Counted from the stretch's first letter, positions 10,251 to 21,774 are shown. The stretch is 64,000 nucleotides of DNA from Sarcophilus harrisii (GCF_902635505.1 NC_045429.1:429935669-429999668), one strand, 5' to 3'. Notes: generated from the sequence alone by a model not told the origin. Made by a program: numbers and translations.

Positions 10251-10364
10251 GATCTGATCTACTGTGGGCCAAGATACAGTCATCCAGCCTCTGTCCATCT
10301 CACATCTCCATTGCCTTCCATCGGAGATCCCTTCCATGCACTAACTACAACTCTTACATGTCCA

Positions 10365-10495
10365 TAGATAGATCTCTCTCCATCAGAAAGTGAGCTTATT
10401 GAGGGAAAGAATCCCCCTCTTTTTTGTTATCTTCATCATCCCAGAGCCTGGCACTCAGTAAGAGCTTAATAAATAAATTGTTGATTTGACTTGAA
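10365..10495 (+). mobile_element. L2 LINE 3' tail
   Basis: Shows 'gtgagcttattgagggaaag', 'gagcctggcactcagtaaga' and 'gcttaataaataaattgttg', the usual L2 tail. Confidence 0.7.
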
Positions 10496-10499
10496 ACAA

Positions 10500-11030
10500 G
10501 AAGTGGGCATTAAGAGAGGAAAATGGGGGGAAAATCAACTCTTATTTAGTAATAAGCCAGTTCGATTGCTTTATGACTTTGGAACTGAGGCAACCTGGTG
10601 GTGTAGTCTCCCTGTTTTGACTTGACATGAAAGGTCAAGAAGTCTGAAAAAACCAGAGGCACTAAGAAACAGGCCTGGTGTTTCCACTCTGAGCGGTCCA
10701 TCTTGACATGCTTGAGTTAAATGCCTCTATCTCAAGGCTTTCAGATAAGGTTGGGATTTCCATAGAGGGTTGGGATTCAAGGCTAAGCTTGGCGATATGG
10801 GCAGCTGAGACCTGTGAAGTTTGCACATCGAGCTGGCTGTCATTAAAGTCCTGCTTCATGCTTCCCTCACTAAGTCACATTGTTCTAGGGTTACCAACTC
10901 CCTTTTATTAAGTCTGTGGCTGAGGGCACTGGGATCCCTTGGTATGAGAGGGGAGACTGATGCTGACTTAAGTCCTCATCAGCGGAGGCTCAGTTTCCCC
11001 GGAGAGTGACTATAAGAACACTTATACCTG
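10500..11030. other. Unique sequence, no gene recognised
   Basis: About 500 bases free of repeats I can see. Overlapping short frames on both strands give no recognisable protein. Confidence 0.35.
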
Positions 11031-11039
11031 GTGGGAGTT

Positions 11040-11480
11040 ACAGTTTACATCATTTTCAGGTTTTCAAAATGTTTTGTAGACATCATCTCACTCTTCATAA
11101 GAATTCATTGAAGCCCATGTTATTATCAACCCCATTTTACAGATGAAATCCAGAGAGATGAAGCAATTTACCTAGGGTTACCGGGTCACAAAAAGGTCTT
11201 CTTAACTACAGAAGGAAATGAGTAAAAAAAGAAAACAGACAAAAGATCTCAAAACCCTGGCTTTGGAGTCAGATGACCACATTTTAAATCTGATCTCTGA
11301 CACATTATTCACATAGCTTTGAACAAGCAGTTTAATTTCGGCCTCAGTTTCCTCACTGTATAAAGAAGGATTTGGTCAAAACAGTTCCTGATGGCTTTTT
11401 AAACTGTGGATCAATAGTACTGTGACCCCAAGATCGCCATTCTATTTACTGTATCATGCTGCCTCTAATAATATGGCCAT
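11040..11480. mobile_element. Two MIR-type SINEs, opposite strands
   Basis: 11040-11200 is antisense ('caccccattttacagatgaa'-like, 'agcaatttacctagggttac'). 11245-11480 is sense ('gctttggagtcagatgacca', 'tcggcctcagtttcctcact'). Confidence 0.65.
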
Positions 11481-11694
11481 TACTGATGATAACACTCGCA
11501 AGTGTCTCAAAGTTAATAAAATTCAGCTAAGCTGCACCTACATCTCAGTAAGGAGGAGGGGAGAGATGGGCAGTAGGCTATAGAGTGATATCTCTTCTCT
11601 TCACACTTCTCTACTTTTTACCCCACAACAAACACTTTCTACCAATTCTAGTATTCATCCTTATACAGCTAAAAAATACCTGCTATATTTTCAG

Positions 11695-11905
11695 TTCTCT
11701 TCCCTTTCTCCTTGCTTCCTCTCTCTCTCTGTTGTCCTTTTGCTCCTCCCCCCATTTCTTCTTCTCCTTCTCCTCTCCTTCCCTTTTCTTCCTCTGTCTT
11801 TTCTCTCCCCCTCTGCTCTCCTTTCCCCTCTTCCCCTTTTCCCATGCCCCCTCCCCCTTTCCCTCCTCCATTCCTCTTTCCCTTTCTCTTCCTTTCTTGC
11901 ACTCT
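11695..11905 (+). repeat. Pyrimidine-rich tract
   Basis: About 200 bases of C and T with few purines (ctcctcccccattt, cttcttctccttctcc). It accounts for the Pro/Ser/Leu and Lys/Glu frames here. Confidence 0.85.
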
Positions 11906-12194
11906 GATCAGCTCCTTGTTCTTTTGGCCTCTTGAGAATAAAATAGCAAAATAGCTTGATTCTTCTCTCTTTCTGTCTTCCTGTCTGTCTCTATCTGTCT
12001 GTCCCAGTCTATTCTACTCCCAAACTTGTTATTCTATACCCCAACCCCACAGTTCTGGGCAAGCCCTGATTTCCCAACCAGACCAAAGTAGAGAAGCTGA
12101 GACAAGGTAGCTGCTAGAGTTGATTAGATTTTCTGTGGGTACCATCACTGGATTGTTTATTATCAATAAGACTTATGTTTAGCTTTATGTAGTG

Positions 12195-12580
12195 TTTGTC
12201 CATATCTCAAGCTGGATGAATTAGATTAGCTGTGAAATGCTTTATATACATCATTTCCTTGGAGTATTACAGTAACTCGGGGTTGGGGGAGGTAGGTACT
12301 GTGTGATTATGCTTATCTGACAGATGTGGGGACTGAGGTTCTGAGGTTAAGTGGCCCGCCCTGACATTATCCTGGCAGCACAAGGGTCATTATATCTCCC
12401 CCCCACCTTGATAGATGAGGAAACAGAGATTTGCCAATTAAATGATCATCCCTACATTATCTGGGCACTTTGAGGATTATTATGCTCACTTGACAGAGAA
12501 AGGGGGTGTATATCTTGGATGTTATTAGGGACTTGCTTAGGGTCATACTGCAAGCTCTGGCTCTAAGTACCAATGGACTT
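12195..12580 (-). mobile_element. Cluster of antisense MIR pieces
   Basis: Three stretches carry the antisense core: 'gacagatgtggggactgagg' (12320), 'atagatgaggaaacagagat' (12412) and 'gacagagaaagggggtgtat' (12494). Confidence 0.45.
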
Positions 12581-12689
12581 TCTAAGGTTTCATCCACGAC
12601 AAGAGCATGAGAACCACTGTTCTGTCTCACTTGGGTTGTGAAAAGAGTTTCTGGCTCTGGTTGGAGGGAACTATTACTAATGGGGCATA

Positions 12690-12890
12690 GAAGAGGGCAG
12701 ATTCTGAATTACTGAGGCATTGGGACTGGACTGAAAGCTCTGGCTAATGGCTGTGTTTATAGCTCACAGCATTATTAGCTCTTAAGGCTGCTCGGCCCTC
12801 CTCTGTTGTCAACAGCTGAGTTTATTGATGGACTGGCTCCATTGATGTTTGCTTATTAAAGGCCAGGCGCATCACTGGATTGGAGCTGAT
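12690..12890. other. Candidate conserved non-coding element
   Basis: Repeat-free island with several transcription-factor-like words: E-box CAGCTG in 'gttgtcaacagctgag' and forkhead-like TGTTTGCTTA at 12846. There is no open frame. Conservation is inferred from texture only. Confidence 0.3.
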
Positions 12891-12894
12891 CGGA

Positions 12895-13350
12895 GTGGGG
12901 GAAGGGAGGAATAGGAAAAATGGGATGGGGAGGGGAAGGAGGAATATGGAAGAAGGAGGGAAAGAGGGGGAGGAGAAAGAGAGGAAAGGACAGAGGAAGG
13001 AAAGGGAAGAAGAGAAGAAAGGGGAAGAGGAGCAGGAGGAAAACAGAGTGGGCTAAGGAAAAAGGGAAAGGGACTGAGAATCTGAGGAAAGGAGAAAAGG
13101 GAGAAGGGAAGTGAGACAACTGAACAGGAACATGCAGGAAGGACAGAGAACAGAGAAGCATTTGAAAGGAGGGAGGAAGAGAAAGAAGACAGAAGAAGTG
13201 GGGGAGGAAAAGGAGAACAAGTGAAGGGGGTAGATGAATGAAGGAGGCAAAGGAGAAGAGGGGGGAGGGAGGAGAAGAGGTGAGAGCAGAAGGTTGAGAT
13301 GAGGGAAGGGAAAGAAAGGAAGGGAAGGAGGATAGAGAAGAGGCAGAAAG
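12895..13350 (+). repeat. Polypurine tract, about 455 bp
   Basis: GGA, GAA and GGGA units with very few pyrimidines on the plus strand. Long Ser/Leu/Phe/Pro frames on the minus strand are its translation, not a protein. Confidence 0.95.
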
Positions 13351-13354
13351 AAAA

Positions 13355-13545
13355 AGAGCATTTATTAAGCACCTACTTTGTGCCAGGCAACATGCCAAGT
13401 ATTTTACAAAAATTATCTTATTTGATCCTCATAACAATCATAATATAGTTACTATTATTATTTCCATTTTAACAGTTGAATAAACTGAGACAGTCAGAAG
13501 TGAGTGACTAGTTTAGGATCACCCAGCTAATAAGTGTCATGGGAT
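13355..13545 (-). mobile_element. MIR/THER-type SINE, antisense, with full 3' part
   Basis: Reads 'tttattaagcacctactttg', 'tatttgatcctcataacaat', 'tttccattttaacagttgaa' and 'ggatcacccagctaataagt'. Confidence 0.85.
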
Positions 13546-13796
13546 GGAAAACTCATATGGTGTGTATGTGGAGGAGTGTTTACATGCATGTGTGTGTATT
13601 TGCACACAGAATCCTGAAGTCTATGGTTGGGACTGTAACCCTAAGGGCAGAGCACTCGAAATGGCAAAACAGAGAAAGGAAAAAACTTGAAGGTCCCTAA
13701 TAAAGGACAGAGCACTTGAAGGGACCTTTAAGGTCATTTGGTTATTGATCCTAGACTGAAAGCTGGAAAAGAGCCTATATGTCACCAATAAATATC

Positions 13797-13797
13797 T

Positions 13798-13859
<62 letters not shown>

Positions 13860-13920
13860 TTCTCTCTCTCTGTCTGTCTCTTTCTCTCTCTGTCTCCTCT
13901 CTTTCTCCCTCTCTTTTTCT
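13797..13920 (+). repeat. (TC)n microsatellite
   Basis: TC dinucleotides with a few TG and TTTC interruptions. Confidence 0.95.
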
Positions 13921-14039
13921 CCACATTTTAGATATGTATATGAATATATTGTATTTGTATATGTATATTTTTATATGTATGTATTTTGTATTTGTATGTG
14001 TTTATATATGTGTTTCATATATAATAAATATTTCAGTGT

Positions 14040-14515
14040 TTTAGAATCATATAGAGGCATCAGGGGGATAGTGTCTAGAGGGTTAGCCTTGGAGTAGGGA
14101 AGAGTTTGAGTTCTGTGACATGTGTGATCAGAGACAAGGCTCTTACCCTTGCAGGGGCTGAGCAATTCTCTAAGCAACTCAAAAGTGCCATAGTGCATGG
14201 AGTGTCAGACCTGGACTCGACAAGATCCGAGTTCAACCTTATTAGCTGTGTGACTCTGAACAACTCACTTAAGCTTCATTTGCATTAGTTTCCCCATCTG
14301 CAAAATGGGGATAAAAATAGCTCCTATCTCCCTGGGGTGTTGTAAGGACTAAGTGAGATAATATATGGAAAGAATTTAATATAATGCTTGGTACATAGTA
14401 AGCACTATATAAATGTTATATATTAGTATTATGAATCCTACACTTTACACATGAGTAATATTTGCCATTGTGGAGGGAGTTTTCGTAGTAGAAATTCCCT
14501 ACACCAGGAAAATTT
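14040..14515 (+). mobile_element. SINE cluster including a near-full MIR
   Basis: 14190-14425 is a sense MIR ('gatccgagttcaaccttatt', 'gtttccccatctgcaaaatg', 'tggtacatagtaagcactat'). 14040-14130 is a partial head. 14463-14515 has the 'gaaattccctacaccagg' tail of the variant SINE. Confidence 0.7.
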
Positions 14516-14597
14516 AAGGTCCAGATCCAAACCCTAAATCAAAAAGAAACAAAAAATATCTGACCCAGAAAACTTCCTCAATTTGCTCACATAAATC

Positions 14598-14655
14598 TCT
14601 CTCTCTTTCACTCTGTCTCTCTGTGTCTCTCTATCTTGATCTGCTCTCTCTCCCT

Positions 14656-14694
<39 letters not shown>

Positions 14695-14712
14695 ACTCTC
14701 ACTCTTGCTCTG

Positions 14713-14753
<41 letters not shown>

Positions 14754-14790
14754 TGTTTGTCTGTCTCTGTCTCTCTTTCTTTGTCTCTAT
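14598..14790 (+). repeat. Compound (TC)n and (TG)n microsatellite
   Basis: TC units to 14710, then about 19 TG units near 14714-14752, then TCTG units. Confidence 0.95.
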
Positions 14791-14929
14791 CTCTCTGTTT
14801 CACCAGGAATCTGAACTGAGGTTTTTCTAACTCCAAGTTTGGTGCTCCTTTCCATTAACTACATAGTAAAAATGCCACCCTTGAGGGTGGATGCCATCTG
14901 GGTTGTGACTGAATACATATATTTATGCT

Positions 14930-15545
14930 TCAGAGACAGTGTGATTTATTATAAAGAGCCTTGGCTTCCAAGTTAAGAAGTCTTGATCAAGTCTTTTCCT
15001 CTATTTTGAGGATTTAATACCCCCCCCTCTGTAAAATGAGGGGCTTGGATGAGATGATCTCCCAGGGTCCCCTCCAATTCTCCCACATGATGAAGTTTGT
15101 GAATCTATATGTAAGATTAACCCACATTTTATAATTTCCCCAGCATTTTCACAAACATCATATTTGGTTTTAGATCCATGGGCTAAAGAATACAAGTATT
15201 ATTAGCTTATCGATAAGAGACCTGAACATCTGAGTAGTTAACTCAATAAGAGGAGCATAGGGGTCAAGTCCAAGCCTTAGATTAAGAGCTAAAAGGGAAT
15301 TTAGCCATTATCTAGCCCAGCTCCTCCTACTTGAGTGTCCCAGAGGGAGAGGACTGAGACACTTGCTGGACCAAAGAGTAGAGAATGTCAGAGCCGTTAA
15401 ACCAAGGGGTTTAAGTGACCACTGGGTCTAATGCCCACCTTTTACAGGTGAGGAAACTGAGGCAGAAAGAGAGAAAGTAATTTGCCCAAGGACCCTCGGG
15501 TAATGAATAGCAAAGCTGTGATCTGAGGCTGATGTGGGTGGAGTC
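14930..15545. mobile_element. MIR pieces in both orientations
   Basis: 14930-15110 is sense, ending 'gatgatctcccagggtcccc'. 15290-15545 is antisense with 'ttttacaggtgaggaaactg' and 'aatttgcccaaggaccctcg'. Confidence 0.6.
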
Positions 15546-15739
15546 TGAACTTCTGGGTGAGCATGTTCATCCTAGGTTTGCACAGCCCTGGAGGGACAGA
15601 CTTCAAGTGCATTTTCTCTGTGCTTGTTCATCGAAGAGGATTCTATGAGGGATGGAAGAGTGAATGTGGGTCAGCACGTTCCTAGCATGTTAACAGGATC
15701 TCTACATGCATAAGCACACATGGGATGGTCCAGACTCTC

Positions 15740-15965
15740 CTGGGCTTTGAAACTGGCTGCCTCTTCTGGGCTTTTACAGCTAATGGGGGAAACCCATTTT
15801 AATCCTGATAACGAGATGGATCCATTAAAAGAATAAATTAACTGCAGACCAATAGATTATGCTTGTTCTGCCCATGCTTGGCAAATGGCTGCCTGACAGA
15901 GGGCTTCATTTGTTAAATTAATTCTTCCTTAGCATACTCAGTCTCTTAATATTTGGAGACCAGGG
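15740..15965. other. Candidate conserved non-coding element
   Basis: Repeat-free, with homeodomain-like TTAATT words ('gttaaattaattcttcctta'), 'ccattaaaagaataaattaa' and 'gcttggcaaatggctgcctg'. No coding frame. Confidence 0.35.
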
Positions 15966-16009
15966 GGAACGGAGAGAAAAGGGAGGCCGAGTCTCTATCT
16001 GCAGGGAGG

Positions 16010-16470
16010 TGGTGTGGTGTCAAGTGGAAACTGGAGCCATGGGCCTGAGCTGGGCCAGATCCATGTTGGCTTAACTTCTCTGGGTCTCCACTGACTCTTT
16101 GGCTCAATGGCCCCTGAGATGTCTTCTACCTCCAAATCCATGATCCTTTAATCTTTGGCTGGGGAGGCTACTCCTTCCTCCTGGAACAAAGGAGGACTGA
16201 AGAAGTCTTCATCCATTAAGGAAAACTGGGAAAATAGGTTTTTTGGTTGTTTTTAGACTTGACTGGGGCCTTAGAGATCATCGAGGTCACCTGCCACATT
16301 TTACAGATAAGGAAACTGAGGCAGAGAAAGTTAAAGGACTTGCCAAAAGTTATACAGTAGAGGTTATCTGCCTCAACTCCCTCAATTTCATAGATGTCCA
16401 AGGTCATCAAGGGAGTAAGTAACAAAGGTAAAATTTAAACTCGGGTCTTCTGAACTCACATCTCATTCCT
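16010..16470. mobile_element. MIR fragments
   Basis: 16010-16155 is a weak sense copy. 16245-16470 is antisense with 'ccttagagatcatcgaggtc', 'acagataaggaaactgaggc' and 'ctcgggtcttctgaactcac'. Confidence 0.55.
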
Positions 16471-16498
16471 CTCTACTACATTGTGAAATCTTTCTAGA

Positions 16499-16665
16499 AC
16501 AGAGGTTCTTAACCTAGTATCCATGAACCACCAGTCTGTGGATGGATTACAGGAGTCCTTGAACTTGAATGAGGGGGAAAAAGACCTCCTTATTGTTTTC
16601 TACTTCTAATGAAAGTTACCATTTCTTTCAATTACAAAAAACCTTATTCTGAGGTGAGTTCCCTA
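16499..16665 (+). mobile_element. hAT-like DNA transposon remnant
   Basis: Starts 'cagaggttcttaacctagta' followed by 'ccatgaacc', which resembles the terminus of Charlie-type hAT elements. The right terminus is not seen. Confidence 0.5.
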
Positions 16666-16679
16666 GATTAAAAGCAATT

Positions 16680-17105
16680 CCTCCTCCTCTTACCTCCCTT
16701 CCTGCCTCCATCACCATTGCCTCTAGCAGCAGCAGCACCACTGTTACCACTATCACTACTACTCTTGCTCCTACACCTATTCCTACTTCTACTACTGCTC
16801 ACACCCCCACTCCTCCTTTTCTTCCTCCTACCTATAACTACTACTAGTACCATCACCATCACCACTACCACCACTGCTATGATTACAAGTTCCTACTTAC
16901 TCTTAGTTACTTCTATTCCTACACCTACTCCTACTTCTACTATTCTACTGCTACTACTATTACTATTACTACTACTACTACTACTATTACTATTTAATTA
17001 CTATTACTATCACTACTAAAACTGCTATTACTACTGCTGCTACTACTACTTCTACTATTACTATAACTGCTGCTACAACTGCTACTACTACTACTACTAC
17101 CACTA
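16680..17105 (+). repeat. TAC/CTA trinucleotide-rich tract
   Basis: About 425 bases of degenerate and perfect TAC, TCC and CAC triplets. The best runs lie at 16940-16990 and 17030-17105. It accounts for the Leu- and Thr-rich frames here. Confidence 0.9.
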
Positions 17106-17109
17106 GCTA

Positions 17110-17320
17110 GATAACATTCATATAGCACCTATTATGTTCCAAGCATTGTATTAAGTGCTTTAAAAACATTGCCTCATTTGATCCTCACTATAGCCCTCAG
17201 GAAACTAAAGCAAACATATTTGCCCAGGATAGTGAAGCTATTAAGTATTTGAGGTTGAATTTCAATTCTTTCAGACTTCTGGTTCATTTTTATCCACTGT
17301 ACCAATTGGATGCCTCTAAG
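17110..17320 (-). mobile_element. MIR/THER-type SINE, antisense
   Basis: Reads 'tagcacctattatgttccaa', 'tgcctcatttgatcctcact', then the head 'tatccactgtaccaattgga'. It abuts the TAC tract, which may have grown from its tail side. Confidence 0.75.
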
Positions 17321-17519
17321 GCATCTCCTTGACCTGGAAAAGGTGACAACCCCCAACTCCATAAGGTGGTAGGTTCAGATTTTGATGAGATCTTACAGAT
17401 CATAGGACCATGGCTTTCTGAAGTAATTTTTAGAGGAGAAAACTGATCCCCCGATGGGGAAAGCAATTTTCCCTAAAGTCATATGGATAAATAAGAATAA
17501 ATATAAATACAGATTCCTT

Positions 17520-18220
17520 TTTGGAATTTCAGACTCTTTCCACCATGGCTCAATCCTACCTTGCCAAGTGTTTTGCACGTTATTCCTCTTCATATCTTCT
17601 GTAGTCCGTACTGCTTCATTCGCTATTCCTCATGGGCAGCACACCATTGCTTTTCTCCAAGTCTTTGCAAGTCAAGGCATGGAGACTGATGTCTAAAATG
17701 CCCCCTCCCTCACCTCTGCTTCTTGGAATACTTGTTGTTGTTCAGCTATTTGGTCATGTCTGACTTGTCATGATCCCATTTGCAAATTTCTCAGTAAAGA
17801 TACTGGAGGGGTTTGCCATTTCCTTCTCCAACTCATTTTACAGATGAGGAAATTGAGGCAAACAGGGGGAAATGACTTGTTTAAGGTTTCTCAGCTAGTT
17901 GGTGTCTGAAGCTGAATTTGAACTCAGGAACTCTACCCATTCTACCCACTGTGCCACCCAGCTGCCCTGGCTGAGTTACATCTTCTACATACAGTCTTTC
18001 CTGCTTCCTTCAGGAGGACTGCCAGTGTCTGCCTTACCCCCAAACATCTTTATATTCATTCATTTTGTATGCATTTCATGCATACTTAGATACATCTGTG
18101 TTGGTTCCCCCACTAGAATGTATCTATCTTGAGGGCAGAGCTGGTTTTACTTTTTGCCTTGGTGCCCTTAGTGCCCGGCACTGGGCCCGGCACACAGCAG
18201 TTACTGAATCAATGCTTGTT
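17520..18220 (+). mobile_element. L2-like LINE 3' end split by a SINE
   Basis: Left part 17520-17734. Right part 17968-18220 ends 'gcccggcacacagcagttac' and 'tgaatcaatgcttgttgttt', an L2-type tail. The SINE at 17735-17967 lies between them. Confidence 0.6.
17735..17967 (-). mobile_element. Long-form marsupial SINE, antisense
   Basis: Runs from 'ttgttgttcagctatttggt' through 'actcattttacagatgagga' to 'ccactgtgccacccagctgc'. Confidence 0.85.
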
Positions 18221-18229
18221 GTTTAGCTG

Positions 18230-18875
18230 ATGAGCAGAGGAGGGCTTCAAATCCAGGTGCACCATTTTTTCCATATCTCAGCCTTTCCTCAGCTGCAATA
18301 GCCAATCGGAGACTGTTTAACAGCATGCCCAGTGGGCTGGGGGGCTTCAGATGCTGACAGTCCACCTGTTTGACCAGACAAAAGCAGAAAATTGTGGCAA
18401 AGAGGTGGATAATTGAGGGCAAAGGGAGAAAAACATTTGCCTTTGGTTGGAGTGACCCACTGTGGCCCCACTGCATTTCTGTTTGGTATGCTTCCGATGG
18501 AGGCCTGCTGTTGCTCTCCCAGGGGAAGGGTCGCATTCTGGAGGATGGATGGCTTAGGCATTGGAGGCTGGAGCCAGAAGCCACAGGGGAGGAAGTCCTC
18601 GGAGGCAGAACATCTACTTAGTCACTGGCACATTAACCCCAAGAGAGAGAAACAAATAATCCCCTTCTCCCTCTCCCCCCTCCCCTTGCAGACTTCTCTG
18701 CCCTGCCCTCCCTCTTGGCAATACATCATTGGGAGCTGAGATCTCATCAACAAAGCATCTGTTTGAGCCCCCAACTGACTGACTCAAGAGATGGAGGCTT
18801 TCTCCTGTGATGGAAGCAGCCCAGAAGCGAGACTCGGAGAACTCGGGAGCGTTCCCTGGCTCTGCTGCTTATTGC
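18230..18875. other. Unique sequence, no gene recognised
   Basis: About 640 repeat-free bases. Overlapping frames of 60-127 codons occur on both strands without a known motif. 18295-18480 looks most constrained by texture. Confidence 0.3.
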
Positions 18876-18879
18876 TTAA

Positions 18880-19260
18880 TAATAATCATTAATATTTATG
18901 TAGACCTTTAAGTTTCGCAAGATGCTTTGCATATATTACCCCACATGTTTCACATCATAACCTCACAAGATAGGTGCTATCATTGCTCCCCTTTTCACAG
19001 GTGAGGTAACTGAGGCTGAGGGAGATTTCCCTGATCTTCCCCAGGACTAGTGTCTGATGGGTCAGTTCCCAGTGACTTTGGGTAAGTCACCAAGGAGGCA
19101 TCATGGTAAATTGGGAGGAGATTGGATTTTGAACCAGAGAATCTATATTGGAATCCCAGCTCCCTAGGAGGTCTTGGATAAGTCACTTCCCTTGCAGGGA
19201 GGTAGCCTTCTCATATGTAAATCAAAGAAGTTGGACTCTTTTTCCTGTAAATTCTATGAT
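18880..19260. mobile_element. Two MIR-type SINEs
   Basis: 18880-19035 is antisense ('tcataacctcacaagatagg', 'caggtgaggtaactgaggct'). 19085-19260 is sense ('gaatcccagctccctaggag', 'aagtcacttcccttgcaggg'). Confidence 0.65.
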
Positions 19261-19439
19261 TCCGGCTTCAGGCTCCTGACAAATGTGAGTTTCTAGTCTG
19301 GGAGCTCCAGAAGCCTCAGAAAGTTAGAATGAATAAGAGGAGGCTCAGCTTTGGGTTCCTCAGTAGGTCCAGCCCAATGGCTTTTAATTAGTAATAGTTC
19401 AGGAGTAAATAAAGGAGTCCCAGCTCCCTTTGATTCTAG

Positions 19440-19910
19440 GATCAAAATATAATTGATGTTTCCATAGCTCTTTAGTACATCAGTTCTATGAGGGAATGCA
19501 GGAGTCATTATTCCCATTTTCAGAGAAAAAAACTGAGACTTAAGTATCAGAGCCAGGATTTAAGCTAAGCCTTTTGACCTAAGTGCTCTGTTTACTAAGA
19601 CGTATTGCCTCTAATCATAGGATTTAGAATTGGAAGAAATTTTAAAAAGGAACAAAAATAACCAGGGTATCAATTGTGTCTAATATACACAGTATTTTGT
19701 ATCCATAGTCTCCCCCCCCCCCCCCCGGGCCCACCACCTCTAGGACTAGGAGCTAGGACCTGGAAGCTGAAAGGGATATTATTGATCAGGTCATCTGATC
19801 CTATCATTTTACAAATGAGGAAACAGTCCTAGAAAGGTGAAATGCTTTCACCACAGTCACTCGGGCTTAAGCCAGGATTCTAACCCAGATCTGTTGAGTC
19901 CCAAACTAGT
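19440..19910 (-). mobile_element. Two antisense MIR-type SINEs
   Basis: 19440-19605 ends in the head-like 'gtgctctgtttactaagacg'. 19740-19910 has 'ctatcattttacaaatgagg' and 'ggattctaacccagatctgt'. A 15-C run lies between them at about 19712-19727. Confidence 0.6.
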
Positions 19911-20444
19911 ATTCTTTTTTTTTCTTTTTCTTCTTTTTCCTCCAACTCTCTGCCCATTTATGAGGAAATGAACCTGCCCTCAGCAGGGTTTCCAATTGAC
20001 TTTTGACTCCACAAAGGTCAGAAATATAAGAAAATGGTCTGGAAATACAATAGGATGGACTTGTCAGAAAAAAAGAGTTTTCTTCATTTACAGGTGGCTA
20101 AGCTGTGACTAAATGAGTTATTTTCAACAAGCTTTACAAAGAGAAGAGAGAACTATCTGTCTATCTTGTCTGTCTGTGTTCTGGGAATGAGTTAGCGAAA
20201 ATTCTTTGTTGGGGCAGGGGACGTGGACGGATTGCTTCCTTTCTGGGCTGAGATTCTGGATCATGGGTCTAAAGCTTCCCATTCCTAAGCTCCCCCCCCC
20301 CCCAGTCCTAAATCATCAGAAAGGGCTTATGTTGGGTGTGTGGGAGTAAGAGTTTGTCCTCATACATGGGCAGCCATCCCTGAGCACAGGGATAGGGAGG
20401 GAACACTTCTTCTCTTCCTCTTCCTCCTCATTGTCCTCCCCCTC

Positions 20445-20600
20445 CACTATTCTTACAACTTCCAATGAGTAGCTTAAGTTAGGCCTCCCCGATGGGCTTT
20501 TAATTTGGATTTATTGCAGACCATGATTGTATGTTAAACAAACTCCAGGCGATTATTAAAAACATGATTCTGGAGCTTTATTGTCTCAGCTCAGCCTTCC
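20445..20600. other. Candidate conserved non-coding element
   Basis: Repeat-free stretch with 'gggcttttaatttggattta', a forkhead-like 'tgttaaacaaactc' and 'gattattaaaaacatgattc'. Confidence 0.3.
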
Positions 20601-20749
20601 ACACGACTCTCCCTGCCGTCTCTGCTGCAGTTCTTTGGAGGTGGGATGGGGGACAGTAGAGACCCCACAAAGAATTTCTCATTTGTCCATTCATGATCTT
20701 ATCTCCCATAACCCTCAGGGAAATAGAAGCTAGAAAACAGGCTAAAGGA

Positions 20750-21250
20750 ATCAGTGTGACATAATAGGGTTGCTTCCAGTGCAATAGAAAGACCCTGGGA
20801 TGAGGATTATGGTTTACTTTGGAACAAGGGAGAAAGCTTAAGGTCTCAGTCCTATCTTTTCATTTTACAGAGAAGGAAACTGAGGTCCAGAGGAAGGGAA
20901 ATAATAAAGGTAATATATAGCAGATTTGGGATTTGAACTTGTTATTTGATTCTCTGACTGTTTGTCTATTCGTCCACCTGTCTATCTGTCTGTCTGTCAG
21001 TCTGTTTGTCCATCCATCCTTCCATCCATCCGTCTGAGTGTTTGTTGCTTTGCCTAGAATATAGTGGTGAAAATCCCAGTGATATTTTTCAAGATATAAT
21101 CTCACCTCCTTGATATTGTAGAAAAGAGTATGGGATGTTTCTGTCCCCAGCTAAGTCTACACTAGCTGGGTGATATTGGGTAAGCCAGTTATTCTCATTG
21201 AGCCTCAGTTTCCCTTTCTGTAAAATAGAGAGTCCCTTGATGCTTTAATA
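20750..21250. mobile_element. MIR pieces flanking a TCTG array
   Basis: 20850-20945 is antisense ('ttttacagagaaggaaactg'). 20960-21035 is a TCTG/CCAT microsatellite. 21120-21240 is sense ('attgagcctcagtttccctt'). Confidence 0.6.
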
Positions 21251-21359
21251 ATATACGAATTACGGTGATTGTAATGGGTCCCTAAAAATTGATAGGGGAA
21301 TACCCTGGGTCTGGAGCAAGCCTCTTTCCCCAAAGGTATTTAAGCATATCCAGACACAT

Positions 21360-21396
<37 letters not shown>
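21360..21396 (+). repeat. (CA)n microsatellite
   Basis: About 17 perfect CA units. Confidence 0.98.
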
Positions 21397-21397
<1 letters not shown>

Positions 21398-21774
21398 AGC
21401 TTCTAGCTGCCTCTCTCACTGGGCACATGTTTTGCTACCTCCTCGGGCAAACAGCTTTGCCAGTCCCCAGCCTCAATGAATTTTTGATGAATTACAAGGG
21501 TAGACTTTTTTTAATTCAGAAAGAAATGGAGGTGGTAGAGCTGAGGGGAGCCAAGCATCCCTTCTGTTGATGTTCTGCAGATGAAGCCCAGGGGAAGCCA
21601 GTTGTGGGGGACTAAAGATAGAGGAATGACGATGGAGTGAAATGTGGCTATTTTTGTAGAGAAGACATCTTCCTTCCTCTTGCTGGAAGCCAAGGGGATG
21701 CCCACTCCGGCACCTGAGATAGAACTATCCCTTTCAAGAAAAAAAAATCTTCCATATCATCTAAAGATACTATA

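Noticed and set aside
12856-13398. 180- and 166-codon frames, minus strand
   Set aside because: Complement of the polypurine tract; low complexity throughout.
16668-17019. Leu/Thr-rich and Arg/Ser-rich frames as transmembrane or SR-like proteins
   Set aside because: They are translations of the TAC/TCC tract.
18201-18739. Overlapping 83-127 codon frames on both strands
   Set aside because: GC-richer unique sequence gives longer chance frames; none shows a known domain.
21289-21570. 93-codon frame containing a (TH)n stretch
   Set aside because: The middle is the CA microsatellite and the ends have no motif.
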